Shown: positions 27,852 to 38,847, numbered from the stretch's first letter. The stretch is 43,029 bases of DNA from Clostridiales bacterium (GCA_012799205.1 JAAZLT010000147.1:1-43029), one strand, 5' to 3'. Numbers and translations: made by a program. The notes: generated by a model from the sequence alone, not told the origin.

Positions 27852-29060
27852 ATGGTAAAATATAAAGAGCTTGAAGGTAAAAATATAGTTCTAGGGGTCA
27901 CTGGCGGGATTGCGGCTTTTAAGGCTGCAGATATAATAAGTAGGTTAAAAAAGCAAGGGGCCAGTGTAAAGGCTGTAATGACAAAAAATGCTCTCAACTT
28001 TATTCACCCTCTAACACTGGAGACATTATCCGGCAATCCTGTATATCATGATACATTTGAACATAGGGCTAATGCATGGGAGATAGACCATATTTCATTG
28101 GCAAAATGGGCGGATGTAATGCTTATTGCTCCAGCTACAGCTAATATAATATCTAAGGTTAGGTGTGGAATTGCAGATGACCTACTTTCAACTGTTATTA
28201 TGGCCACTATAAAGGATGTATTATTTGCCCCAGCTATGAATACAAATATGCTCTATAATCCAATAGTCCAAGAAAACATATCATACCTTAGTCAAAAAGG
28301 ATATGGCTTTATATCATCCAAATCGGGTATGTTGGCATGTGGAGATTTTGGTGATGGGAAACTTGCGGATGTAGATGATATAGTAGGGCATCTTGCTAGG
28401 CATTTTGAAAATAGAGAAGGTATGAATGGTATCAATGTAATGGTTACTGCAGGTCCAACAAGAGAATACTTAGATCCGGTACGATTTATAAGTAACCCTT
28501 CCTCAGGTAAGATGGGATATGCCATTGCTAAAGAATGTGCAGATAGGGGTGCTAAGGTAGATCTAATAACAGGACCAACAAATATAGAGCCGCCGGAGAA
28601 TGTAAATATATATAAGGTAAATACCGCAAAGGAAATGTATGAGAGAGCCTTAGAGCTCTACCCTAATTGCGATATAGTATTTAAATCTGCTGCAGTAGGG
28701 GATTATGGTGTAGAAAGGGTAGAAGAAAATAAGATAAAAAAATCCGATGAGACACTAGAGTTAGTGCTTGTGAGAAACCCTGATATATTAAAAGAACTAG
28801 GAAGACAAAAGAGGAAACAAATTCTAGTGGGATTTGCTGCAGAGACGGAGAATATAGAGCAAAATGCCCTGAAGAAGCTTAAGGATAAAAACTTAGACTT
28901 TATATTCGTAAATGATATTAAAAGGGCAGGGGCAGGGTTTGAGGGCGATACAAATGCTGGCATACTCTTTACAAAAGAAGGGGACAAAATGGAATTTGCC
29001 ATACAGGAAAAATCGGGCCTAGCTGGCAGCATTGTCGATGTGGTATTGAAGCAAATATAA
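27852..29060 (+). CDS. coaBC: Bifunctional phosphopantothenoylcysteine decarboxylase / phosphopantothenate-cysteine ligase
   Basis: Two steps of coenzyme A synthesis in one protein of 402 residues. The flavin-dependent decarboxylase (about 8-185) shows LGVTGGIAAFKA, catalytic His80 (WEIDHISLAKWAD), the PAMNTNM motif (Asn130) and Cys163 (GMLACGDFGDGKLAD). The CoaB ligase half (about 193-402) shows VTAGPTREYLDPVRFISN, SSGKMGYAIAKE and KSAAVGDY. It adds cysteine to 4'-phosphopantothenate using CTP and then decarboxylates the product. A hairpin after the gene may end the operon before priA. Confidence 0.96.
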   Translation: MVKYKELEGKNIVLGVTGGIAAFKAADIISRLKKQGASVKAVMTKNALNFIHPLTLETLSGNPVYHDTFEHRANAWEIDHISLAKWADVMLIAPATANIISKVRCGIADDLLSTVIMATIKDVLFAPAMNTNMLYNPIVQENISYLSQKGYGFISSKSGMLACGDFGDGKLADVDDIVGHLARHFENREGMNGINVMVTAGPTREYLDPVRFISNPSSGKMGYAIAKECADRGAKVDLITGPTNIEPPENVNIYKVNTAKEMYERALELYPNCDIVFKSAAVGDYGVERVEENKIKKSDETLELVLVRNPDILKELGRQKRKQILVGFAAETENIEQNALKKLKDKNLDFIFVNDIKRAGAGFEGDTNAGILFTKEGDKMEFAIQEKSGLAGSIVDVVLKQI

Positions 29061-29086
29061 TACAATTGCATAAAATAAAGATATAC

Positions 29087-29125
29087 AGGCCTGTCAGTGC
29101 AATAGGTGCATTTACAGGCCTTTGA
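29087..29125 (+). terminator. Hairpin between coaBC and priA, possible terminator
   Basis: AGGCCTGT (29087-29094) pairs with ACAGGCCT (29114-29121), with a further six-pair inner stem (AGTGCA with TGCATT) past a one-base mismatch. TTTGATTT follows. The interrupted T-run makes it partial or attenuating at best. Confidence 0.6.
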
Positions 29126-29158
29126 TTTATAAATCGGCTTATAAAAGGGGGGATAAAC

Positions 29159-31414
29159 TTGGATAAATATGCCGGTATTATTATAGATCAGGCACATCCA
29201 TCGATTGATAGGGTGTTTCACTATTCAATACCTGAGGATATGAAAGATATATTGACTATAGGCCATAGAGTATCAGTTCCATTTGGCCGCTATAATAGAC
29301 ATATTGACGGGTATGTAGTCAGGATAGATGATACAGTAGATATTCCCCTAAGCAAGATTAAAAGTATCAAAGAAATATTAGATAATAGGCCGGCCCTATT
29401 ACCTAAGCATATATCACTTATACAATGGATGGTAGATAGATATCATTGTATGACTATTGAAGCCATAAAATGTTTCGTACCCATTGGGCTTAGGATAAAT
29501 ATGCGCAAACAAAAAGAAAGATATGTGCATCTAGCTAGCCGGGCTAATGTAGACGAGCAAATAGAGAGAATTGAGAGACGATCTAAATATATGGCAGATA
29601 TATTGAGGTTTTTGAAGCGAAAGGATGGTACAAATATTGATATAATCCAAGAGGCAACCTCAGCGCCGGCTTCTAGCTTTAAAAATCTGGAAAGGCGTGG
29701 CTGGATAAAGATTGACTCCATCGAGAAGTATCGTAAACCAGAAGGTTCAAATAATGCATCTGATAGGCCTATACCCAAACTGACAGGGGAACAACAAAGG
29801 GTTGTAGGTACAATCATAGAAGATATGAAAAAGAATGTGTATTCTCCCTTTATATTGCATGGGGTAACGGGCAGCGGTAAGACTGAGGTATATATAAGAA
29901 TCGTAGAAGAATCTATAAAAAGGGGCCAGGAGGCCATTGTGCTCGTCCCAGAGATATCTTTGACCCCGCAAACTGTAAGGCGATTTATAAGGCGGTTTGG
30001 AAACCTAGTAGCTATTATGCACAGTAGGCTGTCAGATGGTGAGCGCTATGATCAATGGCGGAGGATCAAAAATGGAGATGCAAGCATAGTAGTCGGGGCC
30101 AGATCCGCAATATTCGCACCCTTTCAAAATATAGGCGTAATAATAATAGATGAATCCCATGATGATTCTTATAAATCAGATATAAGCCCAAGATACCACA
30201 CGATAGAAATTGCTAAAAGACGCTGTGAAATGGATAATAGTGCATTGATACTAGGGACTGCTACTCCGCCCATAGATGAATACTATAGAGCCTTACAAGG
30301 CGAATATACCCTATTAGAGTTAACACGGCGGGTAGATGGCAGTACTCCGCCAAATGTGGAGATTGTCGACATGAGAGATGAGCTTATAAGGGGAAACAGG
30401 AGTATGTTTAGCAAGGCACTATATGAGGGAGTACATGAGACCTTGGGTCAAAATAAGCAGGCTATACTATTTTTAAATAGAAGAGGATACGCAAACTTTA
30501 TATCCTGTAGAGAATGTGGCTGGGTGGCAGAATGTAATAGGTGTGCGGTATCTTTGACATTTCATGCTAGCGATAGAACACTTAAATGTCATTATTGCGG
30601 ACTTCAATACCCCTATCCAAGGGTATGCCCTAAATGCCATAGCCAATATATAAAGCAGTTTGGAGTGGGAACTCAGCGCCTAGAAAAGGAGCTGGCTAGA
30701 TTTTTTCCTAATGCACGAATTGCCCGAATGGATATGGATACTACATCTAGGAAAGGCTCTCATGAGAGAATACTCACAATGTTTGGTGATGGAGAATATG
30801 ATATATTGCTTGGAACGCAGATGATCTCAAAGGGGTTAGACTTTCCTAATGTAACCCTCGTTGGAGTTATTACGGCAGATTCATCTTTAAACTTACCTGA
30901 ATACACTAGTCCTGAGCGTACGTTTCAACTGATAACCCAAGTAGGCGGAAGAGCAGGCAGGGGGGTAGAACCGGGTAGGGTAATAGTTCAAACATATCAG
31001 CCTGAACACTATGCCATAGAATATGCTGCTAAAAATGATTATAGAGCATTTTTTGATCATGAGATAAATATTAGAAGACAATTTCATTACCCTCCATTTA
31101 CTGCTATAGTAAAGCTATCTATGTCTGGTGAAGACGAAAAAAGGCTTGTGACCGGTGCAAAGGATTTGGAGACTTGGCTCAATCATAAAATAGATAAAGA
31201 TCCAGTTTTAAAAAGGGGCCTTGTGCATATAGGTGCATATCCGGCTCCTATAGCTAGGATTAATAAAAGATATAGATGGCAAATTATAATGAGGATAATA
31301 GATAAAAAGGATTACCTAAATGCATATCATGCATTGATTGATATGCTATTAAAGTGTTATAATACCCATAATGAAAATATATCTATAGATTTTAGACCTA
31401 CAAGTCTTTTATAG
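29159..31414 (+). CDS. priA: Primosomal replication-restart helicase PriA
   Basis: A protein of 751 residues that reloads the replisome at stalled forks. An N-terminal DNA-binding domain with HSIPEDMKD-like start and [10 protein letters not shown] precedes helicase lobe 1: [11 protein letters not shown] (Lys241), and a DESH box in [14 protein letters not shown]. The zinc-binding insert shows all eight cysteines as four CxxC pairs (CREC, CNRC, CHYC, CPKC). [18 protein letters not shown] and QVGGRAGRG belong to lobe 2. Start TTG 29159 has GGGGGG six bases upstream; no in-frame ATG is close. Confidence 0.96.
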   Translation: MDKYAGIIIDQAHPSIDRVFHYSIPEDMKDILTIGHRVSVPFGRYNRHIDGYVVRIDDTVDIPLSKIKSIKEILDNRPALLPKHISLIQWMVDRYHCMTIEAIKCFVPIGLRINMRKQKERYVHLASRANVDEQIERIERRSKYMADILRFLKRKDGTNIDIIQEATSAPASSFKNLERRGWIKIDSIEKYRKPEGSNNASDRPIPKLTGEQQRVVGTIIEDMKKNVYSPFILHGVTGSGKTEVYIRIVEESIKRGQEAIVLVPEISLTPQTVRRFIRRFGNLVAIMHSRLSDGERYDQWRRIKNGDASIVVGARSAIFAPFQNIGVIIIDESHDDSYKSDISPRYHTIEIAKRRCEMDNSALILGTATPPIDEYYRALQGEYTLLELTRRVDGSTPPNVEIVDMRDELIRGNRSMFSKALYEGVHETLGQNKQAILFLNRRGYANFISCRECGWVAECNRCAVSLTFHASDRTLKCHYCGLQYPYPRVCPKCHSQYIKQFGVGTQRLEKELARFFPNARIARMDMDTTSRKGSHERILTMFGDGEYDILLGTQMISKGLDFPNVTLVGVITADSSLNLPEYTSPERTFQLITQVGGRAGRGVEPGRVIVQTYQPEHYAIEYAAKNDYRAFFDHEINIRRQFHYPPFTAIVKLSMSGEDEKRLVTGAKDLETWLNHKIDKDPVLKRGLVHIGAYPAPIARINKRYRWQIIMRIIDKKDYLNAYHALIDMLLKCYNTHNENISIDFRPTSLL

Positions 31415-31454
31415 TTGGTTTATAAAACTCAATAGAGGGGAAGATAAGAAAAAA

Positions 31455-31913
31455 ATGGCATTGAGAGATATAAAGCATTATCAAAGGGATAGTATCCTAA
31501 GAAAACGATCTAGACGTATAGATAATATAGATGATAGGGTTCATACCCTATTGGATGATATGATAGAGACCATGTATGCAGCTGAAGGCGTTGGCCTTGC
31601 AGCACCACAGGTGGGTGTATTAAAACGTGTGATTGTAATAGATATAGGTGAAGGCCTTATAGAGATTATAAATCCTGAAATAGTTAAAAAAAGTGGTAAA
31701 CAGTTAGAATCAGAGGGGTGTCTCAGTGTGCCAGGAATAGTTGCAAAGGTAAGTAGGCCTATGCAGGTAACAGTCAAAGGTTTAGATAGAGATGCAAAAG
31801 AGATAACTGTAGAGGGTACTGGGCTAATGGCTGCGGCATTATGTCATGAGATAGATCACTTAGACGGTATATTATTTATTGATAGAGCAGATATAGTCTA
31901 TGAGGAGGATTAA
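31455..31913 (+). CDS. def: Peptide deformylase
   Basis: Removes the formyl group from new proteins. A protein of 152 residues with the three motifs [10 protein letters not shown] (45-54), EGCLSVPG with metal ligand Cys89, and HEIDHLDG with His131 and His135 as ligands and Glu132 as catalyst. Iron is the usual metal in the family. GAGGGG is about 15 bases before ATG 31455, a loose fit, but this is the only sensible start. It is followed after two bases by fmt, which does the opposite chemistry on the initiator tRNA. Confidence 0.95.
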   Translation: MALRDIKHYQRDSILRKRSRRIDNIDDRVHTLLDDMIETMYAAEGVGLAAPQVGVLKRVIVIDIGEGLIEIINPEIVKKSGKQLESEGCLSVPGIVAKVSRPMQVTVKGLDRDAKEITVEGTGLMAAALCHEIDHLDGILFIDRADIVYEED

Positions 31914-31915
31914 AA

Positions 31916-32860
31916 TTGATAGATATCTTATTTATGGGAACACCAGAGTTTTCCATTGCCTCTCTTGAGGCAATAGCCGATAGTGGAAATAATCTGATTG
32001 GGGTTGTTACTCAGCCTGATAGGCCAAGGGGAAGGGGAAAGCGGCTGAGCCCATCTCCTGTGAAAAGATGGGCCCTAAAAGAGGATATATTTGTCTTTCA
32101 GCCGCAGAATATAAATACTAAAGATTCAGTTAGGCTTCTTAGTTCATTAGAGCCAGACCTAATAGTGACCGCGGCTTATGGGCAAATCCTCTCAAAGGCA
32201 GTGCTTGAAATACCGCCTCTGGGCTGTATTAATGTCCATGCCTCACTCCTGCCTAAATATAGGGGTGCTGCTCCTATACAGCAGGCTATTATAGATGGAG
32301 AGAAGGAGACGGGAATTACTATTATGTATATGGAAGAGGGCATGGACACAGGGGGTATAATACTGCAAAGGGCCATTTCAATAGGGCCAGATGAGAATGC
32401 TGGAAGTCTACATGATAGACTGGCCATACTAGGTAAAGAAGTATTAAGAGAATCCCTTGACCTATTTAAACATGGAAGAGCAGATGCAACAAAGCAGGAT
32501 GACTGTCTTGCAACCTACTGCAAAAAGATAGATAAATCCCTAGGTGAAATTGATTGGCAAATGTCCAATCATAATATACACAACTTGGTGCGAGGGCTCA
32601 GCCCTTGGCCGGGGTGTTTTACATTCTATGAAGGCGAGAGGCTAAAGATATTGGAGACACGAATAGTGGAGAGACAGGCCTCTAAGATCAAAGCCCCGGG
32701 AGAGATTGTACAATCGGATACTTCAGCGGGGCTAATAGTAGCATGTGGGCATGGACTTATTAGATTAAAAAATATTCAGGGGGAAGGCAAAAGAGCTATG
32801 AAAGATACGACATATTTAATGGGCAACCCCCTTACTGAGGGAACTATACTAGGTAGATAA
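31916..32860 (+). CDS. fmt: Methionyl-tRNA formyltransferase
   Basis: Formylates Met-tRNA(fMet) with 10-formyltetrahydrofolate. A protein of 314 residues, normal length. The N-terminal Rossmann domain opens with ILFMGTPEFSIASLEAI, the folate-binding catalytic region reads NVHASLLPKYRGAAPIQQAI (with the Asn-His pair and SLLPxYRG signature), GMDTGGIILQ follows, and the C-terminal OB domain starts after WQMSNHNIHNLVRGLSPWPG. Start is TTG 31916 with GAGGAGG about six bases upstream. In B. subtilis rsmB follows fmt; here rlmN follows directly. Confidence 0.96.
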   Translation: MIDILFMGTPEFSIASLEAIADSGNNLIGVVTQPDRPRGRGKRLSPSPVKRWALKEDIFVFQPQNINTKDSVRLLSSLEPDLIVTAAYGQILSKAVLEIPPLGCINVHASLLPKYRGAAPIQQAIIDGEKETGITIMYMEEGMDTGGIILQRAISIGPDENAGSLHDRLAILGKEVLRESLDLFKHGRADATKQDDCLATYCKKIDKSLGEIDWQMSNHNIHNLVRGLSPWPGCFTFYEGERLKILETRIVERQASKIKAPGEIVQSDTSAGLIVACGHGLIRLKNIQGEGKRAMKDTTYLMGNPLTEGTILGR

Positions 32861-32881
32861 AAAGAAAGAGGAGATCTTAGC

Positions 32882-33955
32882 TTGAAAAACCCAATAGATA
32901 TTTTAGAATTGACCTTATCACAACTTGAATCAAAGCTTAAGGACATGGATATTGCAGGATATAGGGCCAAGCAGATCTATAGCTGGCTCTACAGAGGCAC
33001 ACTCGACTTTACAGAGATGACAAATATATCAAAGGATATGCAAAATAGGCTTAGCAATAGATTTAATATAGCCAACTTAAAGATGTTAGAATCCATAGAA
33101 TCTGACGATGGATCTACTATCAAATTTTTATTTCTTCTAAAGGATGAAAACATAATAGAATGTGTTGTCATGGAATACTCCTACGGAAACACTATTTGCA
33201 TATCTACCCAGGTAGGATGTAAGATGGGTTGTAGCTTTTGTGCATCTAGCAAGGGAGGCTTTGTACGAGACTTATCGACAGGTGAGATGATCTCTCAGAT
33301 ACTTACTGCAAAATCCGAGCTCTCTAAGGATACAAAAGAGTATAATATAAAAAACATAGTGCTAATGGGCAGTGGAGAGCCCTTAGATAACTATGATAAT
33401 ACCATAAAGTTTTTAAAGATGATCCATGATCCTGATGGATTGAATTTGAGCTATAGAAATATGACTCTTTCTACCTGTGGCATAGTAGATAAGATATACA
33501 AGCTCTCTGAAGAAAATATGCCCATAACCTTGGCAATATCACTGCATGCACCAAATGATAGTATTAGAAGAAAAATAATGCCCATCTCTAGCAGATATAG
33601 CATAGATGATATATTTAAGGCATCTGACCATTACTTTCAAGAAACAGGTAGGCGCATTACGCTAGAGTATGCGCTTATAGACGGAATAAATGATAGATAT
33701 GAAGATGCTTTAGAATTAGGCAAAAGGATAGGGGATTATGGATTTCATGTCAATATAATACCCATTAATGAAATAAGTGACTCTGTCCATAGACGAAGTA
33801 GCGAGGATACTATTTCGCAATTTATTAATGTGTTAAGGGATCAAAATATAAATGTCAGTCGGAGGCGAGAGCTGGGCACTAGTATTCAAGGGGCATGTGG
33901 GCAACTTAGGTATGATTATTTAGGAAGGTATGTAAAACGTCTTAAGGGGGAATAG
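32882..33955 (+). CDS. rlmN: Dual-specificity 23S rRNA/tRNA adenine-C2 methyltransferase
   Basis: A radical-SAM enzyme methylating C2 of A2503 in 23S rRNA and A37 in some tRNAs. A protein of 357 residues. The 4Fe-4S cluster cysteines are Cys113, Cys117 and Cys120 (GCKMGCSFCASSKGGFVRDL), and the second mechanistic cysteine is Cys339 in QGACGQLRY. GSGEPLDNYDNT and STCGIVDKI are further family marks. Start TTG 32882 has GAGGAG about eight bases upstream. It lies between fmt and the phosphatase gene, as in other Firmicutes apart from the missing rsmB. Confidence 0.96.
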   Translation: MKNPIDILELTLSQLESKLKDMDIAGYRAKQIYSWLYRGTLDFTEMTNISKDMQNRLSNRFNIANLKMLESIESDDGSTIKFLFLLKDENIIECVVMEYSYGNTICISTQVGCKMGCSFCASSKGGFVRDLSTGEMISQILTAKSELSKDTKEYNIKNIVLMGSGEPLDNYDNTIKFLKMIHDPDGLNLSYRNMTLSTCGIVDKIYKLSEENMPITLAISLHAPNDSIRRKIMPISSRYSIDDIFKASDHYFQETGRRITLEYALIDGINDRYEDALELGKRIGDYGFHVNIIPINEISDSVHRRSSEDTISQFINVLRDQNINVSRRRELGTSIQGACGQLRYDYLGRYVKRLKGE

Positions 33956-33960
33956 ATGCA

Positions 33961-34722
33961 ATGGTAGTAGAGTTTGGAGCATATAGTCATGTAGGGAAAG
34001 TTAGAAAAAACAATGAGGATTCCTATTATATACCTTCCAATAAATATGGTATAGAGAATCTGTTTATGGTGGCTGATGGCATGGGTGGCCATAATGCTGG
34101 CGATGTCGCAAGTAAAATGCTTGTAAGAGAGATTGCAGATTATTTTAAACTAAATATAGATAAAGTCAATAAATCTAGAGAAATAAAGGAACTTATGCTA
34201 GATGCAGTTCATCATGCTAATAAAATTGTATACGACTGCTCATTATCAGACGAGAGATATGAGGGAATGGGCACAACTCTAACTATGGCCTATTTTTTTG
34301 GGCCAAAGCTATGTATTGCCCATGTAGGTGATAGCAGAGCATATGTAATATATAAGGACTCTATAGAGCAGATAACGAAAGATCATTCTCTAGTACAAGA
34401 CTTATTAGAAAACGGCAGTATAACCGAAGAAGAAATAGACAATCATCCACAGCGCAACGTCATAACTAGAGCGTTAGGCACTGATGAAGAGGTAAAGATA
34501 GACTACTATGAAAGAAAGATAGATGAGAAATATATAATCCTATTATGCACAGATGGTCTAATAAACCATGTCACCTCTCAAGAGATTATCGATATATCTA
34601 AAGAGAGCAAGGATCTATCGGAGCTTGCTAGAAGGCTTACTATAGAGGCATTAGATGATGGAGGCACAGATAATATAACGGTTATTGTCGCAAAATATAA
34701 TGATAGGGCAAAGGAGAGGTGA
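33961..34722 (+). CDS. stp: PP2C-type Ser/Thr phosphatase (Stp/PrpC)
   Basis: A metal-dependent phosphatase of 253 residues opposing the kinase encoded next. The PPM motifs are visible: VRKNNED (Asp20), VADGMGGHNAGDVAS (metal ligand Asp39), EGMGTTLT, AHVGDSRAYV, NVITRALG, LLCTDGLINHV and GGTDNIT. No membrane segment, so cytosolic. Its stop codon shares one base with the kinase start, so the pair is coupled. In B. subtilis PrpC and PrkC act on translation factors and cell-wall proteins, with RsgA (next gene) a reported substrate. Confidence 0.95.
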   Translation: MVVEFGAYSHVGKVRKNNEDSYYIPSNKYGIENLFMVADGMGGHNAGDVASKMLVREIADYFKLNIDKVNKSREIKELMLDAVHHANKIVYDCSLSDERYEGMGTTLTMAYFFGPKLCIAHVGDSRAYVIYKDSIEQITKDHSLVQDLLENGSITEEEIDNHPQRNVITRALGTDEEVKIDYYERKIDEKYIILLCTDGLINHVTSQEIIDISKESKDLSELARRLTIEALDDGGTDNITVIVAKYNDRAKER

Positions 34723-36623
34723 TGTCTTTGCTTGGACGGTTAATCGGAGGTAGATATGAACTACTGAAAAAGATAGGCGGTGGAGGGATGGCCATTGTCT
34801 ACAAAGCAAGATGCCATCTATTAAATCGTGATGTAGCGGTAAAGATATTAAGACTTGAACTTGTAGAGGATGAGGAATTTGTAGCTAGATTCAGGCGTGA
34901 ATCCCAATCTGCTGCCAGCCTATCACATCCGAATATAGTGGAGATATATGATGTAGGAGAAGAGGAAGACATCCATTATATAGTTATGGAATATGTAAGT
35001 GGAGGCACCCTTAAAGATTATATAAAAAGTAGTAATTACCTACACTACGAACAGATTATAAAAATTGCAATAGATATAAGCTCGGCAATAGAGCATGCAC
35101 ATAAAAATAAGATAGTCCATCGTGATATAAAACCACAAAATATTTTGATGGGGCAAGATGGAAACATAAAGGTAGCCGATTTTGGAATCGCTAGGGCCGT
35201 AACATCTGCCACAGTAACTGCTGTAGGGAGTGATGTGATGGGATCTGTGCATTACTTTTCACCGGAGCAGGCCAGGGGTGGCTATGTGGATGAAAAATCG
35301 GATATATATTCCTTAGGTGTTGTAATGTATGAAATGTGTACGGGGGAAGTACCCTTTAATGGAGATAGTGCTATATCTATAGCGCTAAAACATATACAAA
35401 ATGACATTATATGGCCTGAAAAAATGGATAATGAGATACCAAGTGCCCTAAAAGCCATTGTAAATAAAGCATTGGAAAAGGAATTATGTCTTAGATATCA
35501 GTCTATAAATGAATTAATAGCCGATCTTAAACGGGCTATTTCAGAGCCTGAGGGCGATTTTGTTACCAGAAACTTAAGCAGTGATATGCCTACTCAGGCT
35601 ATTGGGCCGATTGGAGAAACAGATGAAATAGGTAGGACACATAAAGGTTCGGGAAAAAGCAAGAGAGCAATTAATCTCCTTAGGTTTATTCCCTTTATAT
35701 TTCTTATAGCGTTTTTGACATTTTTAGGTATAAAAATCTATAGGGCAAATTTTGTTACTAAAGAAGAAATCGTTCCAGATATTAGAGATGTCTCATATGA
35801 TGAGGCATCTGAACTAACCAATGATATGGATATTGAGCTAAATATAATAGCTAGGAAGAATAATAGAGATATTGAGGAAGGAAATATAATCTCTCAAGAC
35901 CCAAAACCTGGTGATCCGATAGAGATTCCAGGGACAATAGATGTTGTTATAAGTCTTGGGCCTAAGACTATTGTGGTGCCAGATGTTATGGGAAAACCTG
36001 AGAAAGAGGCTATAAAAGAATTGGAAAACAAGGGCTTAGAAGTGGCAAGTATAGAATATAAAAATGATGATGAATATCCTAAAGGAGTGGTAATAAGGCA
36101 AAGTATCCAACATGGAGTAGAAGTTTTAGATAGCACTACTATAGAATTAGCTGTAAGCGATGGTCCTACATTTAATACAGTTAAGGTGTCTGGCTATACA
36201 GGAATGCTTCTAGAATTGGCCATCCAAAGCTTTGAACGTGACGGACTACAAAAGGGTGAGATATATAAAGAATATAGTGAAGATGTGCCCCAAGGAGTTG
36301 TCATAAGGCAAAGGCCAGTAGAGGGGGTGTATGTAGAAAAAGATAGAAAGGTAGATCTATGGATAAGTGATGGGAAAGAGCCAAACTACCCCAAGAAATT
36401 AGAGATCACACTTTGGGCAGATGAATATGATAGTGAGAAAGTTCCTATTAGAGTAGAGAGAGTAGATGATGGAAGTATAGTATATGAAAAGGAGCATTTA
36501 GTAGAAGAACAAGTTATTGTCATACCTATGGAGCAAGAAGGGGTTGTAGATTATAATATATATGTAGATAATAGGCTAAAGCGCAGAGTAACTATAGATT
36601 ATACAAAAAAGGAAGGGGGCTAA
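34722..36623 (+). CDS. prkC: PASTA-domain Ser/Thr protein kinase (PrkC)
   Basis: A membrane Ser/Thr kinase of 633 residues sensing cell-wall fragments. The cytosolic kinase domain (about 11-275) has GGGGMAIVYKA, Lys41 (VAVKIL), Asp135 (HRDIKPQNILM), DFGIAR and SPEQARGG. One membrane helix (about 320-341) leads to three extracellular PASTA domains (about 346-555) and a further C-terminal beta-rich domain of about 75 residues, as seen in some Firmicutes kinases. Start: AAGGAG is five bases before ATG 34722, which overlaps the phosphatase stop; a GTG one codon earlier is possible. In Bacillus the PASTA domains bind muropeptides and trigger spore germination. Confidence 0.95.
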   Translation: MSLLGRLIGGRYELLKKIGGGGMAIVYKARCHLLNRDVAVKILRLELVEDEEFVARFRRESQSAASLSHPNIVEIYDVGEEEDIHYIVMEYVSGGTLKDYIKSSNYLHYEQIIKIAIDISSAIEHAHKNKIVHRDIKPQNILMGQDGNIKVADFGIARAVTSATVTAVGSDVMGSVHYFSPEQARGGYVDEKSDIYSLGVVMYEMCTGEVPFNGDSAISIALKHIQNDIIWPEKMDNEIPSALKAIVNKALEKELCLRYQSINELIADLKRAISEPEGDFVTRNLSSDMPTQAIGPIGETDEIGRTHKGSGKSKRAINLLRFIPFIFLIAFLTFLGIKIYRANFVTKEEIVPDIRDVSYDEASELTNDMDIELNIIARKNNRDIEEGNIISQDPKPGDPIEIPGTIDVVISLGPKTIVVPDVMGKPEKEAIKELENKGLEVASIEYKNDDEYPKGVVIRQSIQHGVEVLDSTTIELAVSDGPTFNTVKVSGYTGMLLELAIQSFERDGLQKGEIYKEYSEDVPQGVVIRQRPVEGVYVEKDRKVDLWISDGKEPNYPKKLEITLWADEYDSEKVPIRVERVDDGSIVYEKEHLVEEQVIVIPMEQEGVVDYNIYVDNRLKRRVTIDYTKKEGG

Positions 36624-36624
36624 T

Positions 36625-37500
36625 ATGGACAGAGTCGGTACTATAATAAAAGGGATAGGTGGTTTTTACTATGTAAAGATTGGAACTAATGTATTAGAAT
36701 GCAAGGCAAGGGGAATATTTCGTAAGGATGGGATAAGACCTACGGTAGGGGATCGGGTTAAGCTATCTGAGGATATGGATTTGATAGAAGAAATTTTCCC
36801 GAGAAAGAATCTGCTTTCAAGGCCAGCAATTGCAAATGTTGATCATATAGGCATAGTATTGGCAACTAAAAATCCGAACCCGGACTACCTCTTAGTAGAT
36901 AAAATGCTGGTTTATAGTTGCATACAAGATATTGAACCCATAATAATTATAAATAAAATAGATAAGGGAAATAGGACAGATATAGATAGAATTATAGAAA
37001 TGTATGAAAATACAGGCTGGAATATATTTTTAGTATCATCTTTGACAGGAGAGGGAATAAAAGAGTTATCTCATGGACTCACCGATGGCATTACTACATT
37101 AGCGGGACAATCAGGTGTGGGCAAATCATCTTTATTAAATGCACTATATCCCAAGTTCAATTTAGAGGTGGGGAGTATAAGCCAAAGACTTGGTAGAGGC
37201 AGACATACTACCCGATATGTGGAGCTTCTTCCACTTCCAGATGGAGGAATGATTGCAGATACACCAGGATTTAGTTCGGTGGCAGTACAGAATATAGAGG
37301 ACAGAGTAGTGGCGAATTGCTATCCTGAATTTGTAAAATATAGTTGCGGATGCCGATTTGGATCTAAATGCATACATGTAAAAGAGCCTGGCTGTAGCGT
37401 CAAAGAAAACGTGGAAACAGGCAAAATCTCTAGACATAGATATGAACGATATATAAAGATATTAGAAGAAATTGAAGAAAGAGGAGTTGATTATAGATGA
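36625..37500 (+). CDS. rsgA: Ribosome small subunit-dependent GTPase RsgA
   Basis: A circularly permuted GTPase of 291 residues assisting late 30S assembly. The order is OB domain (about 1-65), G4 IINKID, G1 [14 protein letters not shown] (Lys167), G2 RHTTR, G3 DTPGFSSV, and a zinc-binding end C[14 protein letters not shown]. It overlaps rpe by four bases (ATGA). GGAAGGGGGC before ATG 36625 is the ribosome binding site. Its link to the kinase is consistent with PrkC phosphorylating the Bacillus protein, which is literature knowledge rather than visible here. Confidence 0.96.
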   Translation: MDRVGTIIKGIGGFYYVKIGTNVLECKARGIFRKDGIRPTVGDRVKLSEDMDLIEEIFPRKNLLSRPAIANVDHIGIVLATKNPNPDYLLVDKMLVYSCIQDIEPIIIINKIDKGNRTDIDRIIEMYENTGWNIFLVSSLTGEGIKELSHGLTDGITTLAGQSGVGKSSLLNALYPKFNLEVGSISQRLGRGRHTTRYVELLPLPDGGMIADTPGFSSVAVQNIEDRVVANCYPEFVKYSCGCRFGSKCIHVKEPGCSVKENVETGKISRHRYERYIKILEEIEERGVDYR

Positions 37501-38153
37501 TAAAAATTGCACCATCAATATTGTCTGCCGATTTTTCAAAACTTGGTGAGGAAATAGGTTCTATAGAAAGAGCGGGGGCCGATTGGGTACATATTGACGT
37601 TATGGATGGGCATTATGTGCCTAATTTGACATTGGGGCCTGTAGTCGTAGAGTCTATACGTAAGGTCACCCAATTGCCCTTTGATGTGCACCTTATGATG
37701 GATAATCCTATGGACTTCGTGGATGATTTTATAGATGCCGGCGCTGATATTATTAGTTTGCACGCAGAGGTATTGCCACATCTACATAGAGCTGTAATGC
37801 ATGTTAAGGATAGAGGATGTAAGGTGGCAGTGGCTCTAAATCCATCGACTCCTATAGAAATTCTAAAACATATATTGGAAGAGCTTGATATGGTACTGAT
37901 AATGACTGTAAATCCAGGGTTTGGGGGGCAAAGTTTCATAAATTCCATGTTAGATAAAGTAAAACATCTAAGACGTATCATAGATGATAGGGGTCTGGAT
38001 ATAGATATACAGGTAGATGGAGGCATAGCACCTAAAAATATAAAAGAAGTTTCAGCCGCGGGAGCCAATATATTTGTAGCAGGCTCATCTATATTTAATG
38101 AAGATGATAGAAAGCTTGCCCTAGAGACATTAAGGAGCAGAGCAAGTCTATGA
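37497..38153 (+). CDS. rpe: Ribulose-5-phosphate 3-epimerase
   Basis: Pentose phosphate enzyme interconverting ribulose-5-phosphate and xylulose-5-phosphate. A TIM barrel of 218 residues, normal length. [34 protein letters not shown] (metal-binding His/Asp), [23 protein letters not shown] and [11 protein letters not shown] are diagnostic. It overlaps rsgA upstream and thiN downstream by ATGA, indicating tight translational coupling. Confidence 0.97.
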   Translation: MIKIAPSILSADFSKLGEEIGSIERAGADWVHIDVMDGHYVPNLTLGPVVVESIRKVTQLPFDVHLMMDNPMDFVDDFIDAGADIISLHAEVLPHLHRAVMHVKDRGCKVAVALNPSTPIEILKHILEELDMVLIMTVNPGFGGQSFINSMLDKVKHLRRIIDDRGLDIDIQVDGGIAPKNIKEVSAAGANIFVAGSSIFNEDDRKLALETLRSRASL

Positions 38154-38785
38154 AAATAGTAATATTCTCTAATGGTAGAGTTAAGGATTATGCATATATT
38201 AGAAATTTAATAGGCAATTTTGATTATATAATATGTGCCGATGGCGGTGTACGCCATTGTAACGAAATGGGCCTTATACCTAATTTCATAATAGGAGATA
38301 TGGATTCAGCCCCCAGAGAGATCTTGGATGGATATAAAGAAGCCGGAGCCCGTATAAAAATTGTACCTACAGAAAAGGACGATACTGATACCCAGCTTGC
38401 AGTGGATAAAGCCATTGAGATGCAACCCAAAGAGATAATTTTGGTAGGCGCATTAGGCGATAGATGGGATCATTCCTATGCGAATATAATGCTTCTTTAT
38501 AGAATTCTAAAAAGTGGAATAAGAGGTCACCTGCTAGATGACAAAAATATAATTACTCTTTCAAATACTATATTGCATTTAAAAGGCCAAAAGGGTCAGG
38601 TGCTCTCCTTGCTGCCCTTTGGTGGAGATGTACATATACTAAATTCTTCAGGACTCAAGTATCCGCTTAATAAAAAGACCTTATATACAGATTATCCTTT
38701 GGGTATGAGCAATGTATTTATAGACGAAAATGTAATAATTGAAATAGATAAAGGGGTGGTTCTAGCTATAATGGCCCAGGATTGA
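38150..38785 (+). CDS. thiN: Thiamine pyrophosphokinase
   Basis: Converts thiamine to thiamine diphosphate with ATP. A protein of 211 residues with the catalytic segments [41 protein letters not shown] (Asp-rich) and [20 protein letters not shown]; the C-terminal beta domain follows. It overlaps rpe by four bases. No thiamine riboswitch is visible, so it is probably expressed with the operon. In B. subtilis spoVM comes next; here a different small gene does. Confidence 0.93.
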   Translation: MKIVIFSNGRVKDYAYIRNLIGNFDYIICADGGVRHCNEMGLIPNFIIGDMDSAPREILDGYKEAGARIKIVPTEKDDTDTQLAVDKAIEMQPKEIILVGALGDRWDHSYANIMLLYRILKSGIRGHLLDDKNIITLSNTILHLKGQKGQVLSLLPFGGDVHILNSSGLKYPLNKKTLYTDYPLGMSNVFIDENVIIEIDKGVVLAIMAQD

Positions 38786-38788
38786 ATC

Positions 38789-38820
38789 ACCTATTATAGC
38801 CAGTATGCATACTATATAAT
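38789..38820 (+). promoter_or_regulatory. Candidate promoter of the small membrane gene, with a sporulation-sigma-like -10
   Basis: CATACTATA (38808-38816) fits the sigma-K -10 pattern CATAnnnTA, with AC (38789-38790) 17 bp before it, and CATACTAT differs from the sigma-E CATACAAT by one base. The overlapping TATAAT (38815-38820) could equally be a sigma-A -10, but no good -35 goes with it. Speculative. Confidence 0.3.
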
Positions 38821-38847
38821 AATAAGAATATATAGGATGTGGCTATA

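Noticed and set aside
28703-29221. Reverse-strand open frame of 172 codons across the coaBC-priA junction
   Set aside because: It lies opposite the coaBC end and priA start, has no ribosome binding site or recognisable domain, and its low-complexity composition is what an antisense of these genes gives.
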